In this document: piece by piece, positions 37,521-44,959 of the stretch
How the letters are laid out: the number at the start of each line of letters is the position of its first letter
Numbering within the stretch: the first letter of the stretch is position 1
Assembly: GCA_021323265.1 (NCBI GenBank)
Contig: JAJTCO010000007.1
Coordinates: 1-64,000 of the forward strand
Direction: 5' to 3'
Source: Pseudoduganella sp.
Lineage (GTDB): Bacteria > Pseudomonadota > Gammaproteobacteria > Burkholderiales > Burkholderiaceae_D
DNA length: 64,000 nt
Notes under the pieces: model-generated
What the model saw: only the letters and a program-made list of their open reading frames with translations
What the model was told of the DNA's origin: nothing
The model's database searches: none
Translations under genes and position numbers: made by a program

Positions 37521-37570
37521 CGCAGCATAGCATCTTGCCATACCAAAAGGATCACGAATTCTCACGCGAA
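37521..37570 (-). repeat. direct repeat copy 2 (shared upstream module)
   Basis: The CGCAGCATA and CGAATTCTCACGCGAA blocks are identical to those at 31255-31305, with one base less between them. It lies 43 bases upstream of the TonB-like gene and just past the terminator of the lyase gene. Confidence 0.6.
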
Positions 37571-37577
37571 AAGCAAA

Positions 37578-37596
37578 AGCGGCCTCCAGGGCCGCT
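37578..37596 (-). terminator. terminator of the puuD-lyase operon
   Basis: The stem AGCGGCC/GGCCGCT has a five-base loop and, on the minus strand, is followed by TTTGCTTTT. It is 22 bases beyond the lyase stop. Confidence 0.75.
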
Positions 37597-37618
37597 CCTC
37601 GATCCGGGTGTTGACGCC

Positions 37619-39241
37619 TTAAACGAAGGCGCCGACCTTTGCCACGACCGCTTCCCGCACCAAACCGCTGGTGACGAAGCCATGCGCGACCTGGATGTCG
37701 TTGTGGAACCAGCGGTCGCCGTCCAGGCAGGCAGGGATCTGATTGCGGATCTCGTCGTAGGCAGCTTGCGTTCCCTCGCCCAGCTTGAAACCCGGCAGCA
37801 GATGCTCGGTCATGGTCAGCGCCTGCGCGGCCAGCAGCATCTCCACACCCACGATGTACTGCGTGTTCTGCACCACGGTGTGGGCCTTGCGTGCGCACCA
37901 GGTGGAGTTGGAGATGTGGTCTTCGCTATTGCCCTTGGACGGGATCGAATCCACGCTGCCGGGCATGGACAGGGTACGGTTTTCCATCACCAGGGAACTG
38001 AGCGAGCATTGCACCACCGGGTAGCCGGTGTTCACGCCGCGCGGGCCGGACATCAGGTTGCGCGGCAGGCCCCAGGACAGCGTTGGATCGATCAGGCGCG
38101 CCACGCGGCGCTCGCAGATGCTGCCAAGGTCGGTGATGCTGATCGCCAGCAGGTCCATCGCCTGCGCCAGGTACTGGCCGTGGAAATTGCCGCCCGAGAT
38201 GATCTCGAAGCCGCCGCCATCCTTGCCGAAGATGAGCGGATTGTCGGTGGCCGAGTTGATCTCGTTCCGGACGATGGTGTCGATGTAGTCCAGCGCATCG
38301 AACACCGGACCGTAGACTTGCGGCGTGCAGCGCAGCGAGTACACGTCCTGGATGCGCGGGGTGTAGGGGATGTCGGTGCGGCGCAGTTCGTCCGGGAACT
38401 GGATGGCGCGCGCTTCGTGCGTGGTGCGGGTGGAGCCCTTCAGCAGCTTGCGCACCACGGCGGCGGTCTTGATCTGGCCGGGGTGCGGGCGAGCTTGCTG
38501 GATGCGCGGATCGAAGGCGGCCATCTCGGCACGCATAGCCTCCAGCGTCAGCCCAAGCGACAGGCAGGCATCGGTCAGCAGATCGCGCGCATCCTTGGCG
38601 GCCAGCACGGCCACCGCCAGCGAAGCGGTGCAGCCATTGATCAGGGCGGAAGCGTCCTTGGCCTTGAGGTCGAACTTCACCGGGCCGATTTCCGCCTGGG
38701 TGATGGCCTCCGCGGCCGGCATGCGGCTGCCCTTGTACATCACTTCCGCCTCATCGAAACCGGCGATCGCCGCGGCCAGGTAGGCCAGCGGCGCCAAGTC
38801 GCCGGACGCGCCCACCGAGCCCTTTTGCGGCATGACGGGGTGGATGCCGGCGTTGATGAAGGCCAGCAGGCGGTCCACCACCTCCACGCGCGGCGCCGAG
38901 TAGTTGCTGGCGAAGGCGTTGGCGCGCAGCAGCATGGTGGCGCGGCTCACCTCTTCGGAGAACGGTTCGCCGATACCGCCGCTGTGCGCCTTGATCAGCT
39001 GCGTCTGGAACAGCTCGATCTGTTCGACCTTGATGCGGGTGTCCTTCAGCAGGCCGACGCCGGTGTTGAAGCTGTACATCATCGGCGCTTCGTCGTGCAT
39101 CCAGGTCGATTCGATGTAGTCGCGGCTTTCCTTTAGCGCGGCGCGCGAAGTGGCCGAGAGTTCCACCTTGGCGCCGTCGCGCGCCACGGCCAGCACGTCT
39201 TCGGCGGTCAGGTTGAAGCCGTCAATCGTTACGTTGCTCAT
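37619..39241 (-). CDS. MIO-type aromatic amino acid ammonia-lyase (histidine ammonia-lyase-like)
   Basis: Eliminates ammonia from an aromatic amino acid using an autocatalytic MIO cofactor. The Ala-Ser-Gly triad is at residues 145-147 in GSVGASGDLAPL. An active-site His lies in IKAHSGGIG (H86), and NSEDHIS keeps the Glu (E440) typical of histidine lyases rather than the Gln of PAL/TAL enzymes. At 540 aa it is slightly longer than HutH. No hutU, hutI or hutG is nearby; instead it follows puuD by 16 bases in one operon. An AAGGAC site selects ATG 39241. The substrate is therefore open. Confidence 0.85.
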   Translation of the reverse strand: MSNVTIDGFNLTAEDVLAVARDGAKVELSATSRAALKESRDYIESTWMHDEAPMMYSFNTGVGLLKDTRIKVEQIELFQTQLIKAHSGGIGEPFSEEVSRATMLLRANAFASNYSAPRVEVVDRLLAFINAGIHPVMPQKGSVGASGDLAPLAYLAAAIAGFDEAEVMYKGSRMPAAEAITQAEIGPVKFDLKAKDASALINGCTASLAVAVLAAKDARDLLTDACLSLGLTLEAMRAEMAAFDPRIQQARPHPGQIKTAAVVRKLLKGSTRTTHEARAIQFPDELRRTDIPYTPRIQDVYSLRCTPQVYGPVFDALDYIDTIVRNEINSATDNPLIFGKDGGGFEIISGGNFHGQYLAQAMDLLAISITDLGSICERRVARLIDPTLSWGLPRNLMSGPRGVNTGYPVVQCSLSSLVMENRTLSMPGSVDSIPSKGNSEDHISNSTWCARKAHTVVQNTQYIVGVEMLLAAQALTMTEHLLPGFKLGEGTQAAYDEIRNQIPACLDGDRWFHNDIQVAHGFVTSGLVREAVVAKVGAFV

Positions 39242-39257
39242 TTCTTGTCCTTTGCTA

Positions 39258-40502
39258 TCAATTGACGCCGGCTTCAAACCAGGTGCCGATCATCTGGCGC
39301 TCGTCGTCGGTCATATGGGTCATGTTCGCCAGCGGCATGTCCTTGTTTTGCACGGCGCGCTGGTAGATCCGGGCGGCGTGCTGCTTCACCTGGTCAGTCG
39401 TTTCGAGCACGACGCCGCCCGGGGCTGATGCGAAACCCGCCTGGGTCGGCGCGGCGGAATGGCAGGATGCGCAGCGCTGCGTCACCACCTGCTGCACCGT
39501 GGCGATGCTGGCCTGGCCAACTGCTGGCGCACTGGCGGCCGTGGTGGCGGCTGCCGCTGGCGCGGCAACGGCCTTGCGCGGCGCAGGGGCGATCGCCACC
39601 GCCACGCCGGCCAGCAGGATCACGCCGGCGATCGGATAGGCCGGCGAGACCTTGCCCGCATGGCGCAGGTTGAAGAAATGGCGGATCAGCACACCGGCGG
39701 CCATGATGGCGGCCAGCACCAGCCAGCTGTAGGCGTGGCTGTAGGTCATCGCATAATGGTTGCTGATCATGATCAGCAACACCGGCAGCGTGAAGTAGTT
39801 GTTGTGCACCGAACGCACCTTGGCGCGCTTGCCGTAGACCGGGTCCGGCGACTCGCCGCGCGCCATCGCTTCCACCAGCTTGCGCTGGCCGGGGATGATC
39901 ACGAACAGGACGTTACCCACCATCATGGTGCCGATCATGGCGCCCACGTGAATGTAGGCCGCGCGGCCGCTCAGGGTGTGGGTCAGCACGTGGGCAGCCG
40001 CCACGATCAGCAGGAACATCACGACGCCCAGCGCCGCAGGCTTCTCGGCCAGCCTGGTCTTGCACAGCGTGTCGTACACCAGCCAGCCGCCGGCCAGCGT
40101 GCCCAGGCCCACGCCTACTGCCTGCAGCGAAGTGAGGTCGGCGACGTTCCTGTCGATCATCATCGCCGCAGCGTTGAAGTAGTACACGATGAACAGCATG
40201 GCGAAGCCGCTCAGCCAGGTGGCGTAGGCTTCCCATTTGAACCAGTGCAGGTCTTCCGGCAGCTCCTTCGGAGCGACCAGGTACTTCTGCGGGTTGTAGA
40301 AACCGCCGCCGTGCACGGCCCACAGTTCCCCCATCACGCCCTTGTTGGCCAGCGCGCTGCCGGGCTTGGGCGGCCGGATCGAATTGTCCAGCCAGACGAA
40401 GTAGAACGAGGCACCGATCCATGCGATGCCGGTGATCAGGTGCAGCCAGCGTACCAGCAGGTTAAGCCACTCCACCCCATACGCTCCGAATAGTGCTTCC
40501 AT
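39258..40502 (-). CDS. puuD: membrane urate hydroxylase PuuD with C-terminal cytochrome c domain
   Basis: Oxidises urate to 5-hydroxyisourate at the inner membrane. The 414-aa protein has an N-terminal integral membrane region of about eight helices (LVRWLHLITGIAWIGASFYFVWLD at the start, further histidines in later helices). An Ala/Pro linker and a C-terminal c-type cytochrome follow, with CASCH haem attachment and a Met ligand in NKDMPLANM. ATG 40502 has AGGGAGAC upstream. It replaces soluble uricase in this pathway, passing electrons to the respiratory chain. The lyase gene follows and a LysR gene is divergent. Confidence 0.94.
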   Translation of the reverse strand: MEALFGAYGVEWLNLLVRWLHLITGIAWIGASFYFVWLDNSIRPPKPGSALANKGVMGELWAVHGGGFYNPQKYLVAPKELPEDLHWFKWEAYATWLSGFAMLFIVYYFNAAAMMIDRNVADLTSLQAVGVGLGTLAGGWLVYDTLCKTRLAEKPAALGVVMFLLIVAAAHVLTHTLSGRAAYIHVGAMIGTMMVGNVLFVIIPGQRKLVEAMARGESPDPVYGKRAKVRSVHNNYFTLPVLLIMISNHYAMTYSHAYSWLVLAAIMAAGVLIRHFFNLRHAGKVSPAYPIAGVILLAGVAVAIAPAPRKAVAAPAAAATTAASAPAVGQASIATVQQVVTQRCASCHSAAPTQAGFASAPGGVVLETTDQVKQHAARIYQRAVQNKDMPLANMTHMTDDERQMIGTWFEAGVN

Positions 40503-40675
40503 AAGTCTCCCTTTGTTGTCATGACATCCACGATGGATGCAACGATATCGGGTGCAGCTGCGGGAAACCTCCAGCTGTGCAAATAACTTGCATATGCGCA
40601 GACGTATAGTTTCGTGCGCCGGATAGTGCGACTCTCTTATACATAAGTCGAAATAGACAATATTCGGAGACCACG
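40503..40675. promoter_or_regulatory. divergent puuD / LysR control region
   Basis: The 173-base gap is rich in symmetry: CTTAT-AC-ATAAG (40636-40647), GCATATGC (40590-40597), a CAGCTG pair 11 bases apart (40555-40560 and 40572-40577), and the hairpin CATCCA-CGA-TGGATG (40525-40539) in the puuD leader. The first two suit LysR-type binding sites; the others may shape the puuD transcript leader. No consensus -35/-10 pair stands out. Confidence 0.5.
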
Positions 40676-41611
40676 ATGTCAAGATTGCCTGAACACCTCG
40701 ATATCCACCTGATCCGCATTCTTTACCTGCTGCTGGTGGAGAAGAACGTGTCGCGCGTGGCCCTCAAACTGAACCAGCCGCAGCCCTCCATTTCGGGTTC
40801 GCTGCGCAAGCTGCGCGAACTGACCGGCGATCCGCTGCTGGTGCGCGGCGGGCGTGGCATGGTGCCCACGCAGCATGGCGAGAGCCTGTTGAAGACCGCC
40901 AAGCGCATCCTGGACGAAGCCGAGAGCCTGTTCAGCCCCAAGAGCGCCTTCGTGCCGCAGGACGAGGCGCGCACGTTCCACATCGCCGCGCCGGACTATA
41001 TGAACACGCAGTTCTTCACCGAGGTGATCGCCCGGCTGCGCCGCGAATCGCCGCGCAGCCGGCTGGTGATCCACTCGCTGGGGCCGGACATCGATTATGT
41101 GCGCCTGCTGTCGGACGGAGAGCTGGACCTGGTGGTCGGCAACTGGGACGAACCGCCCCAGCACCTGCACATCTCCAAGCTGTTCGACGACCCGATCGTG
41201 TGCCTGATGCGCGCCAACAGCGCCTACGCGCGCCGCACGCCGAGGGATGGCATGACGCCCGAGGAGTACCTCACGCTGCCGCACGTGGCGCCGGCGCAGA
41301 TCCTGCCGGGCTACCACGGCAACATCGACTCCTTCCTGGAGGAGAAGAACATGGAGCGCAATATTGTGGTGGAATCGGCACACTTTCGCATGCTGCCCTA
41401 CATCGTGCAGCAGACGGATTTGGTGTTGACGTCCGGCAAGCAATTCGCCAGCTTCTACGAAAACCTGCTGGGGCTCAAGTCGTACCGGGTGCCGCTGGAC
41501 TTCCCGCCATTGAGCTTCTTCCAGCTATGGCACGAGCGTGCCCACCACGCCACCGAGCACAAATGGCTGCGCGCCCAGGTGAGCGCCGCCGCCCGCCTGC
41601 TGGTGAAGTAA
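40676..41611 (+). CDS. LysR-family regulator of purine catabolism
   Basis: A 311-aa LysR protein of the NodD/LeuO-like branch: HLDIHLIRILYLLLVEKNVSRVALKLNQPQPSIS is the HTH (given here as successive parts of one helix pair), followed by a substrate domain with DLVVGNWDEPPQHLHISKLFDD. It is divergent from puuD and upstream of uraD-allC and the permease/xdh genes. This suggests that it responds to a purine intermediate, possibly urate or allantoin. That role is inferred from position only. Confidence 0.88.
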   Translation: MSRLPEHLDIHLIRILYLLLVEKNVSRVALKLNQPQPSISGSLRKLRELTGDPLLVRGGRGMVPTQHGESLLKTAKRILDEAESLFSPKSAFVPQDEARTFHIAAPDYMNTQFFTEVIARLRRESPRSRLVIHSLGPDIDYVRLLSDGELDLVVGNWDEPPQHLHISKLFDDPIVCLMRANSAYARRTPRDGMTPEEYLTLPHVAPAQILPGYHGNIDSFLEEKNMERNIVVESAHFRMLPYIVQQTDLVLTSGKQFASFYENLLGLKSYRVPLDFPPLSFFQLWHERAHHATEHKWLRAQVSAAARLLVK

Positions 41612-41712
41612 CTATCGCCCCAGCTAGTAGCGGTTATCGGCCCAGCGTTATATCTCGCGCCGCGCTGGCCTCTATTATCAATTCGCCATTCCCCGGAACA
41701 CCTTACTTGGAG

Positions 41713-41736
41713 CGGGCCGCCGTGCGCGGCGGCCCG
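41713..41736 (+). promoter_or_regulatory. hairpin between Shine-Dalgarno and start codon of uraD-allC
   Basis: CGGGCCGCC and GGCGGCCCG form a perfect 9-bp GC stem with a 6-base loop. GGAG (41709-41712) is immediately 5' and AAGCACG-ATG immediately 3'. When the hairpin folds, the Shine-Dalgarno lies seven bases from the ATG; unfolded, it is 31 bases away. This decides the start at 41744 and suggests structure-dependent initiation. Confidence 0.6.
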
Positions 41737-41743
41737 AAGCACG

Positions 41744-43495
41744 ATGACGAGCCTGAAGCGACTGAACACCTGCGACGCAGACACCTTTACCGAGATCCTG
41801 CACGGCCTGTACGAGCATTCGCCCTGGATTCCGCAACGCGCGGCCGCCCGGCGCCCGTTCCGCACCATCGACGAACTGAAGCTCGGCCTGCGCCAGGTAG
41901 TGACCGAAGCGACGGCCGACGAACAACTGGGCCTGATCCGCGCCCACCCGGAACTGGCCGGCAAGGCCGCCGTGGCGGGTGCGCTGACGCCCGAATCCAC
42001 CGGCGAGCAGGCCAAGGCCGGCCTGAACCTGTGCAGCGCCGAGGAATTCGCGGCCCTGCAGGAATTGAACGCCGCCTACCACGCCAGGTTCGGCTTTCCC
42101 TTCATCCTGGCCGTGAAAGGCGGCGACGGCAAAGGCTTGCCGCGCCAGGCCATCATCGCCGCCTTCCGCCGCCGCCTGCGCAGCCAGGCCGACGACGAGC
42201 AGCGCGAAGCGCTGCGCCAGATCCACCGCATTGCAGAAATGCGGCTGAACGCCCTGCTCAGCCACGTGCCGCACATGGGGCGCGACATCCTGGAATGGGC
42301 AGAGCAGATCGGCGCCATGAGCGAGGACGAACAAGGCCTCACCTGCACCTACATGACGCCCACCCACCGCCGCACCGCCAGCCAGCTCGCCAAATGGATG
42401 CGCGAGGCGGGCATGCACGTCCATATCGATGCCGTGGGCAACGTGGTGGGCCGCTACCTGTCCACCGACCCGCAGGCGCGCACGCTGCTTACCGGCTCGC
42501 ACTACGACACGGTGCGCAACGGCGGCAAGTACGACGGCCGTCAGGGCATCCTGACCGCCATCGCCGTGGTCCGTCACCTGCACGAAACCGGCGAGACCCT
42601 TCCCTTCCACCTCGAGGTGATCGCCTTCGCCGAAGAGGAAGGGGTGCGCTTCAAGAGCACTTTCCTGGGCAGCAGCGCGGTGATCGGCCAGTTCGACCCC
42701 CAACTGCTCGAGCTGCGCGACCGCGACGGCCAGTCGCTGCGCGACGTGCTGAGCGAGGCGGACCATGACGTCAACGCCATTGCCACCATCGCCCGCGACC
42801 CGGCCGACCTGCTCGGCTACGTGGAAGTGCACATCGAACAGGGCCCGGTATTGCTGGAACGCGGCCTGCCGGTGGGCGTGGTGACCTCCATCGCGGGCAG
42901 CAAGCGCTACCTGGTGCAGCTGCAGGGCGTCGCCAGCCACGCCGGCACCACGCCGATGGCCATGCGCAAGGACGCCGCCGCCGCCGCCGCCGAGATCATC
43001 CTCTACGTGGAGCAGCGCTGCAACCGGAACCAGGAATCCGCCCTGGTGGGCACCGTCGGCCAGTTGCAGGTGCCGAACGGCTCCACCAACGTGATCCCCG
43101 GCGCCTGCACGCTGTCGCTCGATATCCGCGCCGCCGACAACGCGGCGCGCGACGCCGCCGTGGACGACATCCTCGCCCACATCGAGCATGTGTGCCAAAA
43201 GCGCCACATCGCCTGCAGCATCGAACAGACCGTCGCCGCCGACTGCGCTCCCTGCGCGCCGCGCCTGATGGAACAGCTGGCGGCTGCGGTGGAAAGGAAC
43301 GGCATCCCGGCCTTCCACCTCGCATCCGGCGCCGGCCACGACGCCATGCTCATGGCGCGCGTCACCGACGTGGCCATGCTCTTCACCCGCTGCGGAAACG
43401 GCGGCATCAGCCATAACCCGCTGGAGACCATGACGGACGACGACGCCGACCTGTCGGCCCGCATCCTGCTCAGCTTCCTGCGCAACTATACGTAA
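41744..43495 (+). CDS. fused OHCU decarboxylase - allantoate amidohydrolase
   Basis: One 583-aa protein carrying two ureide-pathway enzymes. Residues 1 to about 165 are a UraD domain, OHCU to S-allantoin, with FEHSPW-like YEHSPWI, the catalytic H68 in RAHPELA and ESTGEQA. Residues about 175-583 are an M20-family allantoate/ureidoglycolate amidohydrolase with metal ligands in GSHYDTV, DGRQGIL, AEEEGVRF, HIEQGP and SGAGHDA. The domains catalyse non-consecutive steps, with allantoinase between them absent from the window. It follows the LysR gene and precedes an AzgA-like permease. The start is set by the hairpin-spaced ribosome site. Confidence 0.92.
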   Translation: MTSLKRLNTCDADTFTEILHGLYEHSPWIPQRAAARRPFRTIDELKLGLRQVVTEATADEQLGLIRAHPELAGKAAVAGALTPESTGEQAKAGLNLCSAEEFAALQELNAAYHARFGFPFILAVKGGDGKGLPRQAIIAAFRRRLRSQADDEQREALRQIHRIAEMRLNALLSHVPHMGRDILEWAEQIGAMSEDEQGLTCTYMTPTHRRTASQLAKWMREAGMHVHIDAVGNVVGRYLSTDPQARTLLTGSHYDTVRNGGKYDGRQGILTAIAVVRHLHETGETLPFHLEVIAFAEEEGVRFKSTFLGSSAVIGQFDPQLLELRDRDGQSLRDVLSEADHDVNAIATIARDPADLLGYVEVHIEQGPVLLERGLPVGVVTSIAGSKRYLVQLQGVASHAGTTPMAMRKDAAAAAAEIILYVEQRCNRNQESALVGTVGQLQVPNGSTNVIPGACTLSLDIRAADNAARDAAVDDILAHIEHVCQKRHIACSIEQTVAADCAPCAPRLMEQLAAAVERNGIPAFHLASGAGHDAMLMARVTDVAMLFTRCGNGGISHNPLETMTDDDADLSARILLSFLRNYT

Positions 43496-43640
43496 TTCTT
43501 GATAGCGGATATGCCCCGGCATAAGCGCCGGGAAGGAGACCTTCAACGATATTGTTAAAACAAGCAGCGCGAGGACGCCATATTTTCCCTCCCGGAGAGG
43601 CGGGATTTCGGGCGCTAAAAACTAGACGGAGACAAACAAC
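43496..43640 (+). promoter_or_regulatory. long structured leader of the AzgA-like permease gene
   Basis: The gap holds consecutive potential stems: CCCGGC-ATAAGC-GCCGGG, AAGG-AGA-CCTT directly after it, and GATAT/ATATT enclosing both (about 43507-43553). A second GC-rich dyad (CCCG/CGGG) lies near 43590. The arrangement would make a small three-way junction upstream of a purine permease. A purine-sensing RNA is possible but the sequence does not match the guanine riboswitch core, so this is only a candidate. ACGGAGAC is the ribosome site. Confidence 0.35.
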
Positions 43641-44942
43641 ATGCAATTCCTGGACAACTATTTCAAGCTCGGGGAGCACGGCACGAACGTGCGCACCGAG
43701 GTGCTGGCCGGTATCACCACCTTCCTGACGATGGCCTACATCATCTTCGTCAATCCCTCCATCCTGGGCGATGCGGGCATGCCGAAGGATTCGGTCTTCG
43801 TGGCCACCTGCGTGGCCGCCGCAGTCGGTACCCTGATCATGGGCCTGTACGCCAACTTCCCGATCGGCCTGGCGCCAGGCATGGGCCTGAATGCCTACTT
43901 CGCCTACGGCGTGGTGGCAGGCATGGGCTTTCCCTGGCAAGCCGCGCTGGGCGCCGTGTTCATTTCAGGCTGCTGCTTCCTGATCGTCAGCCTGCTGCGC
44001 ATCCGCGAGCAGATCATGAACGCGATCCCGGCCTCGCTGCGCATCGCCATTCCCGCCGGCGTCGGCCTGTTCCTCGCGCTGATCTCGCTGAAGAACGCCG
44101 GCATCGTCGTCTCCAGCCCGGCCACCTTCGTCACCATGGGCGACCTGCACAAGCCGGCGCCGGTGCTGGCCATCATCGGTTTCATGATCATTGTCGCCCT
44201 GGACCGCCTGCGCGTCACCGGCGCCCTACTGATCGGCATCATGGCCGTGACGGTGCTGAGCTTCTTCTTCGCCGGCAACCAGTTCAACGGCGTAGTCTCC
44301 ATGCCGCCGTCGATCTCGCCCACGGCACTGGAACTGGACATCGTGGGCGCCATCTCGCACGGCCTGTTCAACGTCGTGCTGGTGTTCTTCCTGGTCGAAC
44401 TGTTCGACGCCACCGGTACCCTGATGGGCGTGGCCCAGCGCGCCGGCCTGATGAAGGACGGCAAACTGCCGAAGAACATGAACAAGGCCCTGCTGGCCGA
44501 TTCCGGCGCAATCATCGCCGGCTCCGTAATGGGCACGTCGAGCACCACCGCCTTCATCGAAAGCGCCGCCGGCGTGCAGGCTGGCGGCCGTACCGGCCTG
44601 ACCGCCGTCACCGTGGCCTGCCTGTTCCTCGCTGCCCTGTTCATCGCGCCGCTGGCCGGCGTCGTGCCGGCCTACGCCACCGCCCCTGCCCTGTTCTTCG
44701 TCGCCTGCCTGATGCTGCGCGAGCTGTCGGACATCAACTGGGCAGAGACCACCGAGAGCATTCCCGCCGTCGTCACCGCGCTGGTCATGCCGTTCACGTA
44801 CTCGATCGCCAATGGCCTGGCCCTGGGCTTCATCAGTTACGCCGGGCTGAAGCTGTTGACCGGCAAATACAAGGAAGTGAGCGCCATGATCTGGTGTGTC
44901 GCCGGCATCTTCCTGTTCAAGACCATTTACATCCCAGGCTGA
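43641..44942 (+). CDS. guanine/hypoxanthine permease, AzgA-like NCS2 family
   Basis: Inner-membrane purine base:proton symporter, 433 aa. TNVRTEVLAGITTFLTMAYIIFVNP at the start and GMGLNAYFAYGVV are hallmarks of the AzgA/GhxP branch. VELFDATGTLMGVAQRAGL and SSTTAFIESAAGVQAGGRTGL also match. It is the second purine transporter in the region, complementing the urate/xanthine permease with guanine, hypoxanthine or adenine uptake. xdhA starts 17 bases downstream. Confidence 0.93.
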   Translation: MQFLDNYFKLGEHGTNVRTEVLAGITTFLTMAYIIFVNPSILGDAGMPKDSVFVATCVAAAVGTLIMGLYANFPIGLAPGMGLNAYFAYGVVAGMGFPWQAALGAVFISGCCFLIVSLLRIREQIMNAIPASLRIAIPAGVGLFLALISLKNAGIVVSSPATFVTMGDLHKPAPVLAIIGFMIIVALDRLRVTGALLIGIMAVTVLSFFFAGNQFNGVVSMPPSISPTALELDIVGAISHGLFNVVLVFFLVELFDATGTLMGVAQRAGLMKDGKLPKNMNKALLADSGAIIAGSVMGTSSTTAFIESAAGVQAGGRTGLTAVTVACLFLAALFIAPLAGVVPAYATAPALFFVACLMLRELSDINWAETTESIPAVVTALVMPFTYSIANGLALGFISYAGLKLLTGKYKEVSAMIWCVAGIFLFKTIYIPG

Positions 44943-44959
44943 AGCGAGGAGTAGCAAAG

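Noticed and set aside
43496-43640. Guanine (purine) riboswitch of the Bacillus type
   Set aside because: The conserved three-way junction bases and kissing loops are not present; kept only as a generic structured leader.
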